The position numbers were made by a program, and so were the translations under genes. DNA of 32,456 bases from an uncultured Flavobacteriaceae bacterium. GTDB lineage: Bacteria > Bacteroidota > Bacteroidia > Flavobacteriales > Flavobacteriaceae. The DNA is taken from positions 1 to 32,456 of the forward strand of contig CAMZMA010000250.1 in NCBI GenBank assembly GCA_947311815.1, written 5' to 3'. How positions within the stretch are numbered: position 1 is the first letter of the stretch; the number at the start of each line of letters is the position of its first letter. Below, one piece after another: positions 24,774-32,456 of the stretch. Under the pieces are notes generated by a model. It did not search any database. It was given only the letters and a program-made list of their open reading frames with translations, and was not told where the DNA came from.

Positions 24774-27185
24774 ATGAAATTATTTATTTCTAACCAAAAG
24801 TCTGCAAAATTGCAGCAAAAAAAACGAGTACACATTTTTACTTTGTTACTCTTCGCTGTATTTTTTACAGCAAAAGCACAAACATTTTCAATTTCTGGTC
24901 ACGTTACCAATCATCAGCAAAAACCTTTATTAGGCGCTTCTGTAATGGTAAAAGAATTTAAAAAAGGAACGGCTACCGATGCTAATGGAAAATTTCTGTT
25001 ACATCTCAACAAAGGAACCTACAGTGTTCTCGTTTCTTTTTTAGGACACAAAACAGTCGAGAAAAAGATAACCGTTAACGGCCACCTAATTCTTAATTTC
25101 ATATTACAAGATGATACAAATTTATTAGATGAAGTATTGGTTTCTGCTGTAAGAGTACAAACAGATGCGCCCGTTACACATTCAAATCTCACCAAAAAAG
25201 AGATTGCAAAACGTAATTTGGGTCAAGATATTCCGCAGTTATTAAAGTATTTGCCTTCGGTAATTTCTTCATCCGATGCGGGTGCAGGTGTAGGATACAC
25301 GTATATGAGTGTGCGTGGTTCTGACGCTTCTAGAATTAATGTAACCATAAACGGAATTCCGTATAACGACACTGAAAGCCAAGGAACTTTTTGGGTTAAT
25401 TTGGGCGATTTTGCTTCATCAACGCAAAATTTACAACTACAACGTGGTGTTGGTACTTCTACCAACGGAGCAGGGGCTTTTGGAGCGAGTTTAAATATTT
25501 TAACCGATGCCGTTTCAGAAGAAGCATCCGCAGAAATAGCAAATTCTTTTGGGTCTTACAATACCCGAAAACATACCGTGAAATTTAGCACAGGAATGTT
25601 ATTTTCGGACACTGAGCGAAGTCGAAGTGTCGAGTTATCTGGAAGAATCTCAAACATTTATTCTGATGGATATATAGACCGTGCTTTTACCGATTTAAAA
25701 TCGTACTTTTTACAAGCCACTTATATTGATGATAACACGTTGATAAAGGCCATAACTTTTAGTGGAAAAGAAAAAACATATCAAGCTTGGTACGGAATTG
25801 ACGCCACACAATTGGCTGCCAATAGAAGGCAAAATCCATATACCTATGACAATGAAACCGACAATTACCAGCAAGATCATTATCAATTGCATTGGAATGA
25901 GAAAATTAACGAAAATTGGACAACCAATATCGGACTAAATTATACCAAAGGAGCTGGATATTTTGAACAATTTAAAGATGGTGAAGATGCTGTAGATTTT
26001 AATAATTTAATTGCAGATAATAGCGATGTCATTGTAAGACGTTGGTTAGATAACGATTTTTATGTCGCCAATTTTAATGCCAATTACAAAAGTGATGGCT
26101 TAGAAATTATCTCGGGTATTTCGTACAGCAATTATACAAATAAGCATTTTGGAGAGGTAATTTGGGGTAGCGATTTGGCTGCCAACACACAAATTAGAGA
26201 TCATTATTACGATAGTGATGCTAAAAAAACAGATTTCAGTATTTTTTCGAAAGCAATTTTTAAAATTTCTGATACTTTTAAAGGATATATCGATTTACAA
26301 AGCAGAGTTATTAACTACAAAACCGACGGATTAACCTCAAAAAGAAATCCTATTAATGTGAATGAAGACTACAGTTTTTTCAATCCAAAATTTGGTGTTA
26401 CTTACAAAATCAATCAAAAAAATCAATTATATGCTTCTTTTGCCGTTGCTAATAAAGAGCCTAAAAGAGACGATTTTAAAAATGGGGTAAACACCCACGA
26501 AACGTTAAACGATATAGAATTTGGTTGGCGATTAAAGAGCGGAAACATTCAACTAAATACCAATATATATTCTATGAACTATAAAAATCAACTGGTGTTA
26601 ACAGGGGCAATTAATGATGTTGGGTCACCAATTAGAGCAACGAGTGGTAAAAGTTATCGTTTGGGTTTAGAAATAGATGCCGATATTAAATTAGCTGAAC
26701 AAGTAAATATAAAACCAACTATTGCCATCAGTAAAAATAAGAATACCGATTTTTATGCGCCTATTAACGGAAGTATTCAATCTTTAGGCGATACACCTAT
26801 TTCGTTTTCTCCTGATATTGTTTTGGGGAATATTTTTACTTATGCTCCAAACGGTAATTTTCAAGTCGCATTTTTATCTAAATATGTAGGAAAACAATTT
26901 ATGAGTAATTTAAATAGCCGTATTTCTAAACAAGATGTCTTAGCGGCTTATTTTACAAGTGATGTTAATTTGATGTATCGTATTCAACCAAAATCGGTAT
27001 TTACATCTATTGTATTTACAGCATTAATCAACAATATTTTTGATAAAGAATATGTAGATAGAGGTTATTATTACACCTATGACGATACTTGGTCTAACCC
27101 AAATGCAACAACAACTATTGATGGTGCTGGTTATTACCCACAAGCAACACGTAACTTTTTAATGGGCGTTACCTTAAAGTTTTAA
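24774..27185 (+). CDS. TonB-dependent receptor with carboxypeptidase-like N-terminal domain, probable thiamine-compound uptake
   Basis: ISGHVTNHQQKPLLGASVMVK, plug domain (MSVRGSDASRINVTINGIPYNDTES), beta-barrel, C-terminal FLMGVTLKF; immediately downstream of the TPP riboswitch. Confidence 0.93.
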   Translation: MKLFISNQKSAKLQQKKRVHIFTLLLFAVFFTAKAQTFSISGHVTNHQQKPLLGASVMVKEFKKGTATDANGKFLLHLNKGTYSVLVSFLGHKTVEKKITVNGHLILNFILQDDTNLLDEVLVSAVRVQTDAPVTHSNLTKKEIAKRNLGQDIPQLLKYLPSVISSSDAGAGVGYTYMSVRGSDASRINVTINGIPYNDTESQGTFWVNLGDFASSTQNLQLQRGVGTSTNGAGAFGASLNILTDAVSEEASAEIANSFGSYNTRKHTVKFSTGMLFSDTERSRSVELSGRISNIYSDGYIDRAFTDLKSYFLQATYIDDNTLIKAITFSGKEKTYQAWYGIDATQLAANRRQNPYTYDNETDNYQQDHYQLHWNEKINENWTTNIGLNYTKGAGYFEQFKDGEDAVDFNNLIADNSDVIVRRWLDNDFYVANFNANYKSDGLEIISGISYSNYTNKHFGEVIWGSDLAANTQIRDHYYDSDAKKTDFSIFSKAIFKISDTFKGYIDLQSRVINYKTDGLTSKRNPINVNEDYSFFNPKFGVTYKINQKNQLYASFAVANKEPKRDDFKNGVNTHETLNDIEFGWRLKSGNIQLNTNIYSMNYKNQLVLTGAINDVGSPIRATSGKSYRLGLEIDADIKLAEQVNIKPTIAISKNKNTDFYAPINGSIQSLGDTPISFSPDIVLGNIFTYAPNGNFQVAFLSKYVGKQFMSNLNSRISKQDVLAAYFTSDVNLMYRIQPKSVFTSIVFTALINNIFDKEYVDRGYYYTYDDTWSNPNATTTIDGAGYYPQATRNFLMGVTLKF
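25606..25634. repeat. dispersed hairpin repeat, copy 3, embedded in coding sequence
   Basis: CGGACACTGAGCGAAGTCGAAGTGTCGAG; reverse complement carries the core ACTTCGACTTCGCTCAGT. Confidence 0.85.
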
Positions 27186-27189
27186 AAAT

Positions 27190-27222
27190 AAGATTGCCAC
27201 ATTCGTACCTCATTCGCAATGA
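27190..27222. repeat. dispersed intergenic repeat remnant
   Basis: AGATTGCCACATTCGTACCTCATTCGCAATGAC resembles the common flavobacterial GATTGCCAC...CGCAATGAC element with terminal ATTGC/GCAAT complementarity. Confidence 0.5.
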
Positions 27223-27225
27223 CAA

Positions 27226-27259
27226 AAAAAGGCTGTTTGAAACATCAAACAGCCTTTTT
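27226..27259. terminator. bidirectional terminator between the TonB receptor and the HMA protein
   Basis: AAAAAGGCTGTTT-gaaacatc-AAACAGCCTTTTT, A/T runs on both sides. Confidence 0.93.
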
Positions 27260-27277
27260 ATTTTTTTTTAGAAAAAA

Positions 27278-27544
27278 TTACGAACTCATTTTACCTGTAG
27301 CACAACTTACAAAAGATTTTGCTTTGTGTAAGGTTGAATTTTTATCGCCTACAGCAGGATATCCTAATTTAGATAATTTGATTTTTACAGCTTCTAAAAC
27401 ATCATTTTCTGATGTAAAAGTTACTTCAGATGCTTCTACATCTACGTTTACTTCGGTAATTCCATCAACAGATGAAACTCCTTTTTTAATTGTGTTGGCA
27501 CAACCACCACATTTTAAGTTTTCTATTACAATACTTTGTGTCAT
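27278..27544 (-). CDS. heavy-metal-associated (HMA) domain protein
   Basis: VIENLKCGGCANTIKKGVSSVDGITEVNVDVEASEVTF: GxCxxC-type metal-binding motif. Confidence 0.92.
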   Translation of the reverse strand: MTQSIVIENLKCGGCANTIKKGVSSVDGITEVNVDVEASEVTFTSENDVLEAVKIKLSKLGYPAVGDKNSTLHKAKSFVSCATGKMSS

Positions 27545-27565
27545 ATTATTTTTATTAAAAAATGA

Positions 27566-29293
27566 TTACTTGTATGCATGATGTATATAATTTGCATACT
27601 TTTTTTGATGATCTCTATCGCCCGTTTTATAAAAATTTACAGCTCCATAAACTCTCATAAAAAAATGATTGATATCAATGACATCTAACATTCCGCCTCT
27701 AAACATCACATCTCTTACAGGTCCTTTTACGCCTGCAAAATAGATGGAAATGTCTTTTTTTCGGTAGAATTTTATTTGGTCTTTCAACATTTCTAGACCT
27801 GTACTATCTATTCTATTAATACTTTCTGCATCTATAACTATCAATTTTAGTGCCTTCCCTTTTTTTTCTGCCAAATTGTCTAATTCATCTCTAAAATAAT
27901 TGGCATTGGCATAAAAAATTTGTGCATCAAACCGAATAACCAGCACATCATTATCTAAAACAACATCATCAAAACGCTCGCTATTTCTGTAAAAATTAGA
28001 TTCAGGTACTTTTCCTAACACTGCAATATGAGGTCTCGAAATTCTAAAAATTAAGATGATGATAGAAAGTACAACGCCAGCTATAATTCCGTATTCTATC
28101 CCCGTAGTTAACGTGGCAACAAAGGTAACTAACAGCATCCAAAAATCTAAATTATTTGTTTCCCATAGTTTTTTAGCTTCTTTTACTTTTACCAATCCAA
28201 AAACGGCTACCATGATGATAGCTGCCAATACTGCTTTAGGTAAAAAGTAAAAAAGTGGTGTTAAAAACAATAAGGTTACTACCACCATTACTACCGAAAT
28301 AAATGCCGAAACCCCTGTTGTTCCTCCAGATTCTTGGTTAATTGCAGATCTAGAAAAACTTGATGCAATAGGATATGATTTAAACAAAGAACCCATCATA
28401 TTACTCAATCCTAAAGAAATTAATTCTTGATTTGCATCAATTTTATATTCGTCTTGTTTGGCTTCTAGTGTTTTTCCTATCGATATGGTTTCTAAAAATC
28501 CTACCATAACCAATGTTAGTGCAATGGGTAACAATTCTTTTATTTGATCGATGTCAAATTCTGGAACAGAAAACGATGGTAATCCTGCAGGAATATCTTG
28601 TACGATGGCAACTTCTGGAAAATAGCCTCCTAAATATTTCATCACCAAAACACCTAACACAACCACAATTAAAGCATTCGGTATTTTTTTATTGATTTTT
28701 CTAAAAATGATGATGATAATTGCCGCCGTAACTCCAATGATTGCGGTGTGTAGATTTACGTCGGAAATGTTTTCCCAAATTTCTAAAACTACATCTTGAA
28801 TTTGATCGCTTTGTTCAAAATTGGCACCTAATAAATTTCTAAATTGATTGAAACCAATAATTAATGCTACTGCCGATGTAAATCCTGTAATAACAGGTCT
28901 TGAAAGAAAATTAACCACAAAACCGAGCCTAAAAACGCCCATTAAAAACTGAATTGCACCTACCATTAATGCTAATAAAATGGCAATTTCTATATAACTT
29001 TGAGAACCTGTTAATGCTAAAGTTGCAACACCAGCCGCCACAATTAAAGAATCCATTGCAACAGGCCCAATAGCTACTTGACGTGATGAACCAAAAATAG
29101 CAAATACCAATTGAGGTACTAATGCGGCATACAACCCGTAAATAGGTGGCAAACCCGCAATTAATGCGTACGCAATACCTTGCGGAATTAAAATAATACC
29201 CACTGTAATACCCGCAACCAAATCTCCTTTAAAACGAGAAACTGTGTACTTAGGCAACCATTCTAAAATGGGTATGATTTTTTTTATTTTCAT
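27566..29293 (-). CDS. SulP family anion transporter with STAS domain
   Basis: DLVAGITVGIILIPQGIAYALIAGLPPIYGLYAALVPQLVFAIFGSSRQVAIGPVA; C-terminal STAS VIDAESINRIDSTGLEML. Confidence 0.95.
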   Translation of the reverse strand: MKIKKIIPILEWLPKYTVSRFKGDLVAGITVGIILIPQGIAYALIAGLPPIYGLYAALVPQLVFAIFGSSRQVAIGPVAMDSLIVAAGVATLALTGSQSYIEIAILLALMVGAIQFLMGVFRLGFVVNFLSRPVITGFTSAVALIIGFNQFRNLLGANFEQSDQIQDVVLEIWENISDVNLHTAIIGVTAAIIIIIFRKINKKIPNALIVVVLGVLVMKYLGGYFPEVAIVQDIPAGLPSFSVPEFDIDQIKELLPIALTLVMVGFLETISIGKTLEAKQDEYKIDANQELISLGLSNMMGSLFKSYPIASSFSRSAINQESGGTTGVSAFISVVMVVVTLLFLTPLFYFLPKAVLAAIIMVAVFGLVKVKEAKKLWETNNLDFWMLLVTFVATLTTGIEYGIIAGVVLSIIILIFRISRPHIAVLGKVPESNFYRNSERFDDVVLDNDVLVIRFDAQIFYANANYFRDELDNLAEKKGKALKLIVIDAESINRIDSTGLEMLKDQIKFYRKKDISIYFAGVKGPVRDVMFRGGMLDVIDINHFFMRVYGAVNFYKTGDRDHQKKYANYIHHAYK

Positions 29294-29342
29294 TTTTTTT
29301 TTACAAAAAACACTTAATTATCTTTTCCTACTCTAAATCACT

Positions 29343-29381
29343 AATTACTAACAACTGGTCACTAGTTACTAGTTACTAACT
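29343..29381. repeat. low-complexity AGTTACTAGT-type repeat
   Basis: aattactaacaactggtcactagttactagttactaact. Confidence 0.65.
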
Positions 29382-30408
29382 AAAACAACTCTCCTTGATT
29401 GGCACTTTTCACTTTCCCTAAATGTTTGTAAGCCAAATCGGTTACTTCTCTTCCTCTGGGGGTTCGCATAATAAATCCTTGTTGAATTAAAAAAGGTTCA
29501 TACACTTCTTCAATGGTTTCGGTATTTTCACTTACAGCGGTTGCAATGGTGCTTAATCCTACGGGACCTCCTTTAAATTTATCGATAATGGTAGATAAAA
29601 TTTTATTGTCCATTTCATCCAATCCGTGAGCATCTACATTCAAAGCATTTAACGCATATTGAGCAATTTTGATGGTGATAGTGCCATCGCCTTTTATTTG
29701 TGCAAAATCTCGTACTCTACGTAATAATGCATTGGCAATACGAGGTGTTCCTCTACTTCTTCCTGCAATTTCAATAGCAGCTTCCATAGAAATGGGCACT
29801 TTTAAAATATGGGCACTTCGTTGAATAATGGTGGTGAGTAATTCGGTTTTGTAATAATTTAATCGGCTACTGATACCAAAACGAGCACGCATTGGTGCGG
29901 TTAACAAACCCGATCTTGTGGTGGCACCAATTAAAGTAAAAGGTTCTAAATTGATTTGAACAGATCTTGCATTCGGACCAGATTCAATCATAATATCAAT
30001 TTTATAATCTTCCATAGCCGAATATAAATATTCTTCTACAATGGGGCTTAATCGATGAATTTCATCAATAAACAATACATCACGTTCATCTAAATTGGTA
30101 AGCAAACCTGCCAAATCTCCAGGTTTGTCTAACACAGGGCCAGAAGTTACTTTTATACCTGCCTTCAACTCATTGGCAAGTATGTGTGCCAAGGTTGTTT
30201 TACCAAGCCCTGGAGGGCCATGAAACAATGTGTGATCTAAAGCTTCATTCCGTTGATTGGCTGCTTCTACAAATATTTTTAAATTGTCTAAGGCTTGTTC
30301 TTGACCCGTAAAATCATCAAACGAGAGCGGGCGTAGTTGTTGTTCTACTTCTAACTCTTCGTTAGTATAATTTGTGTTTTCTGGATTTAAGTTTTCGTTC
30401 ATCATCAA
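29380..30408 (-). CDS. ruvB: Holliday junction branch migration DNA helicase RuvB
   Basis: [66 protein letters not shown]. Confidence 0.98.
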   Translation of the reverse strand: MMMNENLNPENTNYTNEELEVEQQLRPLSFDDFTGQEQALDNLKIFVEAANQRNEALDHTLFHGPPGLGKTTLAHILANELKAGIKVTSGPVLDKPGDLAGLLTNLDERDVLFIDEIHRLSPIVEEYLYSAMEDYKIDIMIESGPNARSVQINLEPFTLIGATTRSGLLTAPMRARFGISSRLNYYKTELLTTIIQRSAHILKVPISMEAAIEIAGRSRGTPRIANALLRRVRDFAQIKGDGTITIKIAQYALNALNVDAHGLDEMDNKILSTIIDKFKGGPVGLSTIATAVSENTETIEEVYEPFLIQQGFIMRTPRGREVTDLAYKHLGKVKSANQGELF

Positions 30409-30436
30409 GACAAAGATACAAGTTTTTTAAATCAAA

Positions 30437-30464
30437 AAATCCTCTTCATTTCTGAAAAGGATTT
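30437..30464 (-). terminator. terminator downstream of coxA
   Basis: Minus strand AAATCCTTTTC-agaaat-GAAGAGGATTT followed by TTTGA; one G-T wobble. Confidence 0.7.
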
Positions 30465-30484
30465 ATTTAATTTTTTATAGTTTT

Positions 30485-32266
30485 TTAAGAAGGTGTTTCT
30501 CCTTCTAGTAATGGAGTAGTTTGTGGTACAAAATCTACACCGTGTAAGAAATCGCTATCATCATCGGTTTCGTCAACACGTTTGCTATAATCATACGCCC
30601 AACGGTGTACTTCTGGTATTTTCCCTGGCCAGTTACCGTGTATATGTTCTACAGGAGTTGTCCATTCTAATGTATTTGATTTCCATGGATTTTGAGTTGC
30701 TTTTTTCCCTCTGTATATAGAGATAAAAAAGTTTGCTAAGAAAATTAGTTGTGCCAATCCTCCAATCAAAGCAAATAGGGTAATTACTACATTTATTTGC
30801 AATAAATCATCAAATAACGGAAAGTTGGTATTGGTATAATATCTACGTGGTAAACCTGCTAAACCAACAAAGTGCATAGGGAAGAATACTCCGTAGGCTG
30901 CAACAATAGATATCCAAAAATGCCAATATCCCATGGTTTTGTTCATCATTTTACCGTACATTTTTGGAAACCAGTGATACACACCTGCAAACATACCGAA
31001 AATAGCAGAAATACCCATTACCAAGTGGAAGTGAGCTACCACAAAATACGTATCGTGTACATTAATATCTAAGGCAGAATCTCCTAATACCAATCCTGTT
31101 AAACCTCCTGTTACGAAGGTAGAAACTAATCCGATTGAAAATAACATGGCAGGATTCAATTGTAAATTTCCTTTCCATAGTGTGGTTACATAATTAAATG
31201 CTTTTACTGCTGATGGGATGGCAATTAATAAGGTTGTAAATGTAAATACAGATCCTAAAAACGGATTCATACCTGTTACAAACATGTGGTGACCCCAAAC
31301 AATGGTAGATAAAAAGGCGATTGCCATAATTGATCCAATCATTGCTCTATATCCAAAAATAGGTTTACGTGAGTTGGTCGATATAATTTCTGAGGTAATA
31401 CCCAATGCTGGTAATAATACAATATATACTTCTGGATGTCCTAAAAACCAAAATAAGTGTTCAAACAATACAGGCGATCCTCCTTGGTAATGTAATACTT
31501 CACCAGAGATAAATATATCGGATAAGTAAAAAGATGTACCAAAGCTTCTATCGAAAATCAACAATAAAGCTGCTGATAATAATACTGGAAATGAAACGAC
31601 ACCAATGATTGCTGTGATTAAAAATGCCCAAATTGTTAATGGCATTCTTGTCATTTTCATTCCTTTTGTACGTAAATTTAATACGGTTACAATATAATTT
31701 AATGATCCTATTAATGAAGATGCAATAAAAATTGCCATAGAGACCAACCATAGTGTCATACCTGCACCAGAACCTGGAATTGCTTGTGGCAACGCACTAA
31801 GTGGTGGATAAATGGTCCAACCTGCTGCTGCGGGTCCCGCTTCAACAAATAAAGAGATGACCATTATTATTGATGAAATGAAAAACATCCAATATGAAAT
31901 CATGTTTAAAAAACCTGATGCCATGTCTCTTGCTCCAATTTGCAATGGAATTAATAAGTTAGAGAATGTACCACTTAAACCTGCTGTTAATACGAAAAAT
32001 ACCATAATGGTTCCGTGTATTGTTACTAGTGCTAAGTACATATCTGGATCCATAACTCCATCAGATTGATGGTGTCCTAAAAATGCTTCTATAATGGTAA
32101 ATGATTTCTCTGGCCACGCAATTTGCATACGAAATAACATAGACATAAACACTCCTATAACTCCCATAAACATTCCTGTTATTAAGAACTGTTTAGAAAT
32201 CATTTTATGGTCTTGACTAAAAATGTATTTTGTTACAAATGTTTCTTTATGATGGTGATCTGACAT
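30485..32266 (-). CDS. coxA: cytochrome c oxidase subunit I
   Basis: FLGHPEVYIVLLPALGITSEII, GHHMFVTGMNP, HDTYFVVAHFHLVMG. Confidence 0.98.
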   Translation of the reverse strand: MSDHHHKETFVTKYIFSQDHKMISKQFLITGMFMGVIGVFMSMLFRMQIAWPEKSFTIIEAFLGHHQSDGVMDPDMYLALVTIHGTIMVFFVLTAGLSGTFSNLLIPLQIGARDMASGFLNMISYWMFFISSIIMVISLFVEAGPAAAGWTIYPPLSALPQAIPGSGAGMTLWLVSMAIFIASSLIGSLNYIVTVLNLRTKGMKMTRMPLTIWAFLITAIIGVVSFPVLLSAALLLIFDRSFGTSFYLSDIFISGEVLHYQGGSPVLFEHLFWFLGHPEVYIVLLPALGITSEIISTNSRKPIFGYRAMIGSIMAIAFLSTIVWGHHMFVTGMNPFLGSVFTFTTLLIAIPSAVKAFNYVTTLWKGNLQLNPAMLFSIGLVSTFVTGGLTGLVLGDSALDINVHDTYFVVAHFHLVMGISAIFGMFAGVYHWFPKMYGKMMNKTMGYWHFWISIVAAYGVFFPMHFVGLAGLPRRYYTNTNFPLFDDLLQINVVITLFALIGGLAQLIFLANFFISIYRGKKATQNPWKSNTLEWTTPVEHIHGNWPGKIPEVHRWAYDYSKRVDETDDDSDFLHGVDFVPQTTPLLEGETPS

Positions 32267-32288
32267 AATCTAATCTTTATATTGTAGT
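32199..32288 (-). repeat. inverted repeat, left arm (authentic coxA 5' end)
   Basis: 90 bp reverse-complementary to 32367-32456 with a single mismatch (32247/32408). Confidence 0.97.
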
Positions 32289-32299
32289 CTTTAATTTTA

Positions 32300-32368
32300 T
32301 TATTTGATAACTTCTGCTAAGGTAGGTTGTTTGGCAATCCATTTATTAAATGCCTCTTCTTCTTCTAC
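32300..32368 (-). CDS. coxB: 3' fragment of cytochrome c oxidase subunit II (interrupted by the inverted copy)
   Basis: Minus strand reads ...VEEEEAFNKWIAKQPTLAEVIK*, a CoxII-like C-terminus directly upstream of coxA; the frame runs into the inverted coxA copy at about 32367 and meets an in-frame TAA (32387-32389). Confidence 0.65.
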   Translation of the reverse strand, partial: VEEEEAFNKWIAKQPTLAEVIK

Positions 32369-32456
32369 TACAATATAAAGATTAGATTATGTCAGATCAC
32401 CATCATAGAGAAACATTTGTAACAAAATACATTTTTAGTCAAGACCATAAAATGAT
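32367..32456 (+). repeat. inverted repeat, right arm (copy of coxA 5' end in opposite orientation)
   Basis: Carries ATG at 32389 and encodes MSDHHHRETFVTKYIFSQDHKM (K to R relative to the coxA at 32266). Confidence 0.97.

Noticed and set aside
27219-27581. + strand ORF of 120 aa across the terminator and HMA gene
   Set aside because: Begins in a terminator hairpin and runs antisense to the HMA protein.
30523-32069. + strand ORFs inside coxA
   Set aside because: Antisense shadows of a highly conserved gene.
32199-32456. Interpretation of the terminal inverted repeat as an insertion element
   Set aside because: Arms are coxA coding sequence and the spacer is a coxB-like fragment; no transposase or target duplication. 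Fold-back duplication or artefact fits better.

Overview
This window looks like a low-GC chromosome segment from a Bacteroidota/Flavobacteriaceae bacterium (Polaribacter/Tenacibaculum-like, inferred from protein style and AT-rich composition). It consists mostly of housekeeping and envelope genes: purE/purK, greA, HIT, a sensor kinase, flavin reductase, DUF3127, an OmpA-like lipoprotein, apbE, map, a CoA-transferase/hydrolase, an M3 peptidase, ahcY, a PPTase, GGGP synthase, pnuC plus a NadR-like kinase, an ArfB-like hydrolase, a TPP riboswitch upstream of a TonB-dependent receptor, a SulP transporter, ruvB and coxA. I see no defence island, CRISPR array, transposase, prophage or tRNA, and no convincing new multi-gene system. 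The signals most worth a second look are: (1) a 90-bp inverted copy of the coxA 5' end at the right edge of the window, which cuts into coxB and is probably a fold-back/assembly chimera; (2) a perfect 3x8-bp + 4x7-bp tandem repeat directly upstream of purE; (3) a dispersed hairpin family with compensatory stem changes, one copy of which lies in frame inside the TonB receptor gene; (4) a TPP riboswitch with an elongated P3 arm; (5) proteins that appear to have lost catalytic or cofactor ligands (an amidohydrolase-like and a Rieske-like lipoprotein); (6) an SSB-like acidic tail on a DUF3127 protein. All calls come from reading the sequence; no searches were run.
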